NCBI GenBank assembly: GCA_017631315.1
Contig: JAGBTN010000017.1
Location: forward strand, 1-64,000
Source of the DNA: Bacteroidaceae bacterium
Lineage (GTDB): Bacteria; Bacteroidota; Bacteroidia; Bacteroidales; Bacteroidaceae
DNA: 64,000 bases
Reading direction: 5' to 3'
The position numbers and the translations under genes were made by a program. Shown here piece after piece: positions 59,890 through 64,000 of the stretch. The notes below the pieces were generated by a model. The model had not been told where the DNA came from. It ran no database searches and was given only the letters and a program-made list of their open reading frames with translations. Within the stretch, counting starts at the first letter, position 1. Every line of letters begins with the position of its first letter.

Positions 59890-60391
59890 TGTGTCCTCCT
59901 TCTTTTAATACATTATATATATGTCCGCGTGCGTGACTCAACATCGAACTGACTGTCCTGACATCTATGCCGGTTGCAATCGCTATTTCTTTCGGAGCCA
60001 TTCCGGCTTCTGCAAACATCCGCCAAAGGCGTTGCTCGGAGCGTCGGAGCGTTAGTGCGGCATTGTGTATGGCAGTCCGGAGTTCGCTTTCTTCGAGTGT
60101 CCGGTCTTCATTCGGAGCGGGAAGTGTTGTCTCGTGGCTGATGGTAAGCGATGAGTGAGGCCGCCGCTGTGCCTTTCTCCACACATTGATGCACTCGTGT
60201 TTGGCAATTCTGATGGCCATCCTCTCTGCCTCTATGGGCGAGGACAAAGTGCCCCAAGTCTTCCAAAGGCTAATCATCGTTTCCTGCGCAATGTCTTCGG
60301 CAGCCTCTTCCTCCTTGAAGAAGCTCAGGCCGATGGCTTTTGCTCTTGAACGCAAAATGAGTGCCAAGTGTTCGAATTCCAAGTGTTCCAT
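59879..60391 (-). CDS. ECF-type RNA polymerase sigma factor
   Basis: A 170-residue sigma factor with region 2 (KEEEAAEDIAQETMISLWKT, AERMAIRIAKHECINVWRKA) and region 4 (LTLRRSEQRLWRMFAEAGMA with PKEIAIATGIDVRTVSSMLS), and no region 1 or 3, as for ECF factors. It should direct RNA polymerase to its own operon and probably to the outer-membrane protein operon. The -10-like CGTTATA ends 7 nt before this ATG, so the mRNA is nearly leaderless. Four overlapping or adjacent genes follow on the same strand. Confidence 0.92.
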   Translation of the reverse strand: MEHLEFEHLALILRSRAKAIGLSFFKEEEAAEDIAQETMISLWKTWGTLSSPIEAERMAIRIAKHECINVWRKAQRRPHSSLTISHETTLPAPNEDRTLEESELRTAIHNAALTLRRSEQRLWRMFAEAGMAPKEIAIATGIDVRTVSSMLSHARGHIYNVLKEGGHIDG

Positions 60392-60398
60392 ACACCTT

Positions 60399-60427
60399 TA
60401 TAACGCAAGAAAGAGCTTAATGTTATG
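60399..60427 (-). promoter_or_regulatory. ECF-type promoter of the sigma operon
   Basis: On the minus strand CATAAC, 16 bp, CGTTATA. The same spacing and -10 sequence occur at 53433-53461. Confidence 0.6.
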
Positions 60428-60465
60428 CGAAGTTAAGGATTCTTAACAAAAATTTTGTTCATTTC

Positions 60466-60496
60466 TTTGTTGTTTGTTCGAAAAAGCGTAACTTTG
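60466..60496 (+). promoter_or_regulatory. Promoter of tRNA-Leu
   Basis: TTTG at 60466-60469 and TAACTTTG at 60489-60496 are 19 bp apart, 12 bp before the tRNA. Confidence 0.75.
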
Positions 60497-60508
60497 TGCC
60501 GACCAAAT

Positions 60509-60590
60509 GCGCTTGTGGTGGAATTGGTAGACACGCCAGACTTAGGATCTGGTGCCGCGAGGCGTGTAAGTTCGAGTCTTATCAGGCGTA
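60509..60590 (+). tRNA. tRNA-Leu (anticodon TAG)
   Basis: Acceptor GCGCTTG pairs with CAGGCGT (G-U pairs allowed), the anticodon stem CCAGA pairs with TCTGG around CTTAGGA (anticodon TAG), and a long variable arm (TGCCGCGAGGCGT) marks a class II tRNA. CCA is not encoded. Confidence 0.95.
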
Positions 60591-60643
60591 CATTTTCTTA
60601 AAAAGAAATGGTTGGTCGTAAATCACAAATATCGATTTTGAGT

Positions 60644-62755
60644 ATGGAAAAGATGTGTAAGAAGTTGAGATATTCTTTCTTGCGAAGCATTTTATTGCCC
60701 TGTATCTCATTGGCCACGTTGTTCATGGCTTGCACCGAACAAATCGATACTTCGGCGCGCTATGTGTTCACCGAACGTACTATCGCCAGCTATCTCGATG
60801 AACATTCACAGTTCAGCGAATATGTCCGTCTGCTGAAAGAACAGCCCGTAAGCGAGGTGAGCCAGACAAGTGTCTATCAGCTCATGACTGCCTATGGCTA
60901 CTATACATGCTTCGCACCGACGAATGCTGCCATCCAGCTCTACCTCGACTCGCTTGTAATCAAGAAGATTATCCCCGAGGCAACATGGGAAGCATTTCCA
61001 ACAGAGCGCATGAAGGACAGTATACGTGCCGTCATCGTTCTCAACAGTATTCTCGACGGAACAAAGTTAGACAAGGCATACTTTACAGCCGAATTCCCCA
61101 AGACAAACGAGGAGTTTGACATCAATACGATGGCTGATCGCAAAATCAGTGTCACCTACGACAAAACCGACATGGACAGCCTCTCCATCGACGGCATATG
61201 TCCGCTCTCCAAACGCAATAGAGACATCATTGCCGTCAATGGCTACATCCACGAAGTAGGTTATGTAATCAACCCCAGTAACGAGACGCTCGGTAGCACG
61301 CTGACCAAGTTCGCATCCGATTATTCGTCAAACCTCAGCGTTATGGCACGTTTGGTTGGAGCATGCGGCCTTCTCGACACACTCTCCAAGGTAAGAGACG
61401 AGCGTTATGAAACACTTTACAAAAACGGTGTCTTCAAGGATTTCCACTGGAATCTTCTCAATGTGGACGTTTCTCCACCAGAACATCGTAAGTACGGATT
61501 TACACTATTCGCAGAAAAAGACGAATTCTGGGAAAGAGAGATAGGCAAGGAACGACAGGATATTACCGTGGCAGATGTTATGGACTGGGTGGACAAGAAG
61601 GGCTATTACCCCGATGCCATTAAGGACGATAACTATCAGAGCAACGACAATCTGCTCAACCAATTCGTTACATATCACGTTCTTCCTCAGCGAATCCCTG
61701 TTGACAAACTGGCTCTCCACTACAACGAGAAGGGATACAACTACAAGCTCCAGAACGCTGTTCCCACCATACCCGTATGGGCACACTACATCCCCTTCGG
61801 CAAGCGTCGCCTGTTGCGTATCTGGGAAAGTGCAGAGAGTGGAGGTCCATACCTCAACCGTTTCCCGAAACTCAACAACGGACGTCGTGAGGACTACCAC
61901 GAAAAAGAATGTTCTGAGGAAAACCAAGGCGTCAAGATCAATACAGATGAAGCATCCGGTATCATAAAACTTATCAATGCCATCATCTATCCCATCGACG
62001 AACCGATTGCCTACACCGAAGCCGTTCGCAATAACCTTGCAAAAGAACGTTTGCGTTACGATGCCTTCGAGTTGCAGCCCGAAGCAATGAATAACGACAT
62101 GCGTGTCATGAGTTACTTCACACGCTACTACTTCTCCAGCGACCCTGATAAGCAGTATTTCGACAATCTTACGGTCAATAGTAAAGAGACGAATTTCATG
62201 CTTCTCAATGGACGTGACCAGAATTGGCCCAACTATCAGGCCGACGAAGTGTTGGCAGAAGGTCTTTATGACATCACCATCACACTGCCTCCCGTACCCA
62301 AATACGGCATCTATGAAATCCGTTTGGGTGTATCTACCTATTCCGGCACCCGTGGCATCTGCCAGATTTACTGGGGCTCACGCAAAGACCAACTCGTTGC
62401 TCAAGGCATCCCTGTAAACATGCAACTTGGCGGACAAGACCCGATGCTCGGTTGGGAAAAGGATACAGACGACGATGATTACAATGCCGAAGTTGATAAA
62501 AAGATGCGTAACAACGGCTTCATGAAGGGTCCCGAATACATCGTTGCCAACGCTGGTGGCAGAGAAACCAACCGACTCAGCTCCGGTTCTACCCGACGCA
62601 TCATTGTTCGTGAACCGATGTCCCCAGACGTTACATATTATCTGCGCTTTAAAACAGTGCAGGAAAACAATGAGAAGCAGCTCTTCGTGGACTACCTCGA
62701 ATGGTGCCCGAAAGAGGTTTACGACAATCCTGTTACGCCCGAAGATATCTGGTAA
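60644..62755 (+). CDS. Fasciclin-domain lipoprotein
   Basis: A 703-residue lipoprotein with lipobox FMAC (about Cys29). Two fasciclin-like domains are recognisable: FSEYVRLLKEQPVSEVSQTS with TCFAPTNAAIQLYLDSL in the first, and DITVADVMDWVDKKGYYPDA with LLNQFVTYHVLPQRIPVDK in the second. The last 200 residues form a beta-sandwich domain (GLYDITITLPPVPKYGIYEI, VTYYLRFKTVQENNEKQLFV). Such lipoproteins usually sit on the cell surface beside SusC/SusD nutrient systems; none is present here. I start at 60644 to give a compact signal peptide; 60653 is also possible. It starts 53 bp after tRNA-Leu. Confidence 0.85.
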   Translation: MEKMCKKLRYSFLRSILLPCISLATLFMACTEQIDTSARYVFTERTIASYLDEHSQFSEYVRLLKEQPVSEVSQTSVYQLMTAYGYYTCFAPTNAAIQLYLDSLVIKKIIPEATWEAFPTERMKDSIRAVIVLNSILDGTKLDKAYFTAEFPKTNEEFDINTMADRKISVTYDKTDMDSLSIDGICPLSKRNRDIIAVNGYIHEVGYVINPSNETLGSTLTKFASDYSSNLSVMARLVGACGLLDTLSKVRDERYETLYKNGVFKDFHWNLLNVDVSPPEHRKYGFTLFAEKDEFWEREIGKERQDITVADVMDWVDKKGYYPDAIKDDNYQSNDNLLNQFVTYHVLPQRIPVDKLALHYNEKGYNYKLQNAVPTIPVWAHYIPFGKRRLLRIWESAESGGPYLNRFPKLNNGRREDYHEKECSEENQGVKINTDEASGIIKLINAIIYPIDEPIAYTEAVRNNLAKERLRYDAFELQPEAMNNDMRVMSYFTRYYFSSDPDKQYFDNLTVNSKETNFMLLNGRDQNWPNYQADEVLAEGLYDITITLPPVPKYGIYEIRLGVSTYSGTRGICQIYWGSRKDQLVAQGIPVNMQLGGQDPMLGWEKDTDDDDYNAEVDKKMRNNGFMKGPEYIVANAGGRETNRLSSGSTRRIIVREPMSPDVTYYLRFKTVQENNEKQLFVDYLEWCPKEVYDNPVTPEDIW

Positions 62756-62790
62756 TTATTTGAGTAGAGAAATACTTCTAACATAATAGT

Positions 62791-62835
62791 CAAACAAAGA
62801 AAGCCTCTTCAGCATTTGAAGAGGCTTTTTGTTTG
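62791..62835. terminator. Terminator between the fasciclin lipoprotein and the kinase-like gene
   Basis: CAAACAAAGAAAGCCTCTTC pairs with GAAGAGGCTTTTTGTTTG around AGCATTT. It works in both directions. Confidence 0.9.
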
Positions 62836-62843
62836 CCAAGGGC

Positions 62844-63947
62844 TCAAACATTCAGCACCGAATCGATGAAGTTTCGCATTTCAGGATAATGCTTCTCAAT
62901 ACTCAATAGCAAATGTAATTGATTATTGGCTCTAACGAAATTGTGGTCGGGATACTTGCACTTCCAGTATTTGTCTCCGTTCAGATAGTCCCACAAGAAG
63001 CGCACGCACTGCATATAAGGGAAGAGGGCAGTGGCGTATGGAAGGTTGTCGGTCTCAATAGGCAAAAGGAAATCCTGTGCACTCATGAGATAACCCTCCG
63101 TAAATGCTTTGAATATATCCATCCGGAATTGTACTTTTTCCATTTCAGGGCAATCTTCGGCAACAGTGTTTGCAGCAGTTCGCAGGAAGTCACCATAGTC
63201 GGAAAAGATGAAGTTGTGCATTACTGTGTCAAGGTCAATTATACATATCACTTTACCCTCTTTGTCGAACAGCATGTTGTTAACCTTTGTGTCGCAATGG
63301 CAGACACGTTTTGGCAGAATACCTTCCCGCCCCAGTCGTTCTGCTTTGCACATCTCTTCTGCGCGCGTTCCTATTTCCGCAAGCATTTTCTGTACACGCT
63401 CTTCCTTGACTCTGCCGGCGGGATCTTGTTTGACAACATCGCAGAGTTGTTCAAGCCGGAATTCCATATTGTGAAAATCCTTGATGGTTTCGCCCAGATA
63501 GACGGGTATGTCTGCAAGCATTTTCTGGAAGTTCCCGATGGCTCTACCTGCTTCCCGACTGTTTCCTATGTCAATGTTCTGTTTTGTAATGGCATTATCT
63601 ATGAAGACCATCATGCGCCAATAGGTACCGTCGTTCAACATCGTATAAAGATTACCATCGTTCTTCGTTGGGAGGAAACGCAGGACACGTCGGTCGATGT
63701 CGAGTGTCTCTTTGGCTGCAAGGGTATTCCTTATGTGAGAAGTAACAGCATCTATGTTGTGCATCACCATACCTATGTCTGGGAAGACATGGTGGTTGAT
63801 GCGCTGAAGGACATAGTCGGGTCTGTCTGTTTCGCAGGCCTTTACTTTATATGTGTCGTTGATGAGGCCTTTGCCCAAAGGTTTGATTTCGCAGATAGTC
63901 CCTTCGAAGGCGAATTGCTCCACTATGTTTGTCAGTTTGGTGTTCAA
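62844..63947 (-). CDS. APH-family sugar kinase, N-acetylhexosamine 1-kinase-like
   Basis: A 367-residue phosphotransferase of the aminoglycoside phosphotransferase fold. The nucleotide-binding start (EIKPLGKGLINDTYKV), the catalytic loop VCHCDTKVNNMLFD and the metal site CIIDLDTVMHNFIFSDYGDF are intact. The layout and the QRINHHVFPD segment resemble N-acetylhexosamine 1-kinases (NahK) of gut bacteria, which phosphorylate GlcNAc/GalNAc at C1 for salvage of mucin-type sugars. Antibiotic resistance is unlikely. The -7 box is at 63977-63984. Confidence 0.85.
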   Translation of the reverse strand: MNTKLTNIVEQFAFEGTICEIKPLGKGLINDTYKVKACETDRPDYVLQRINHHVFPDIGMVMHNIDAVTSHIRNTLAAKETLDIDRRVLRFLPTKNDGNLYTMLNDGTYWRMMVFIDNAITKQNIDIGNSREAGRAIGNFQKMLADIPVYLGETIKDFHNMEFRLEQLCDVVKQDPAGRVKEERVQKMLAEIGTRAEEMCKAERLGREGILPKRVCHCDTKVNNMLFDKEGKVICIIDLDTVMHNFIFSDYGDFLRTAANTVAEDCPEMEKVQFRMDIFKAFTEGYLMSAQDFLLPIETDNLPYATALFPYMQCVRFLWDYLNGDKYWKCKYPDHNFVRANNQLHLLLSIEKHYPEMRNFIDSVLNV

Positions 63948-63976
63948 GGTCTGTCGGTTTATATCGTGTTATGGTG

Positions 63977-63984
63977 CAAAGATA
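63977..63984 (-). promoter_or_regulatory. -7 box of the NahK-like gene
   Basis: TATCTTTG on the minus strand, 29 bp before the start codon. Confidence 0.6.
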
Positions 63985-64000
63985 TAAATATAAAATAACA

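Noticed and set aside
62844-63947. Aminoglycoside resistance gene
   Set aside because: The sequence fits N-acetylhexosamine 1-kinase-like APH-fold enzymes, and the gene has normal host promoter and composition.

Overview
The window looks like chromosome from a member of the Bacteroidales, most likely a Prevotellaceae-type gut or oral anaerobe. The evidence is a 287-residue primary sigma factor of the short Bacteroidetes type, promoters of the Bacteroides form (-33 TTTG, -7 TAnnTTTG, about 19 bp apart) before many genes, A-rich rather than Shine-Dalgarno starts, a purH-mreB-mreC-mreD-mrdA-rodA gene order, Bacteroidetes-type outer-membrane and SPOR proteins, and surface proteins ending in a short C-terminal tail of the type LxGxRxxxxxxGIxIxxGKKxLK. 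No rRNA, prophage, insertion sequence or CRISPR array was seen.

Layout. 1-5,024: a leader peptide with terminator hairpin, then carB and a GT4 glycosyltransferase. 5,454-9,875: two secreted proteins sharing a ricin-lectin-like repeat, the second a formylglycine-type sulfatase. 10,015-13,934: RlpA, then a Wza-like export lipoprotein and a Wzc-like tyrosine kinase. 14,168-20,532 (minus): the rod-shape operon headed by a purH that keeps only its IMP cyclohydrolase half. 21,185-27,723: an epimerase and a SWIM/SNF2 helicase run left, and an acyl ligase-carrier-acyltransferase fusion with a hemolysin III protein runs right from back-to-back promoters. 27,952-28,847 (minus): a YtxH / holin-like / small-protein envelope operon. 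29,049-32,527: SPOR lipoprotein, ruvX, def, TPR protein. 32,919-34,853: a GH51 arabinofuranosidase and the stump of a leucine-rich-repeat surface protein. 35,036-38,427: thrS-infC-rpmI-rplT, then tRNA-Gln and tyrS. 40,300-46,885: a TRL-like lipoprotein, an unknown secreted protein, htpX-lemA, the primary sigma factor, menA and gltX. 47,070-55,407: a PgpH-type HD phosphodiesterase, a thioredoxin-like protein with an outer-membrane beta-barrel protein, and a membrane-bound TPR-HTH regulator. 55,500-63,947: a toxin-antitoxin pair, an ECF sigma operon with a membrane anti-sigma-like protein and two unknown secreted proteins, tRNA-Leu, a fasciclin-type lipoprotein and a sugar-kinase-like protein.

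The most unusual content is between and inside genes. At least nine short arrays keep an exact 22-bp period although their unit sequences belong to different families (cores GGTTAACC, ACATCTACTGCC, CTTCTCGTGTGAA, ACATGTA). Two families share one array in register, units within an array are often inverted complements of each other, and one array lies inside a coding region. Separately, GC-rich palindromic elements are inserted in frame in an outer-membrane protein gene and twice in the anti-sigma-like gene. A shared two-box motif (CATAAC or GTTAAC, 16 bp, CGTTATA) before the ECF sigma operon and before the outer-membrane/thioredoxin operon suggests that this sigma factor controls both. Promoter, terminator and operator calls come from reading the sequence only.
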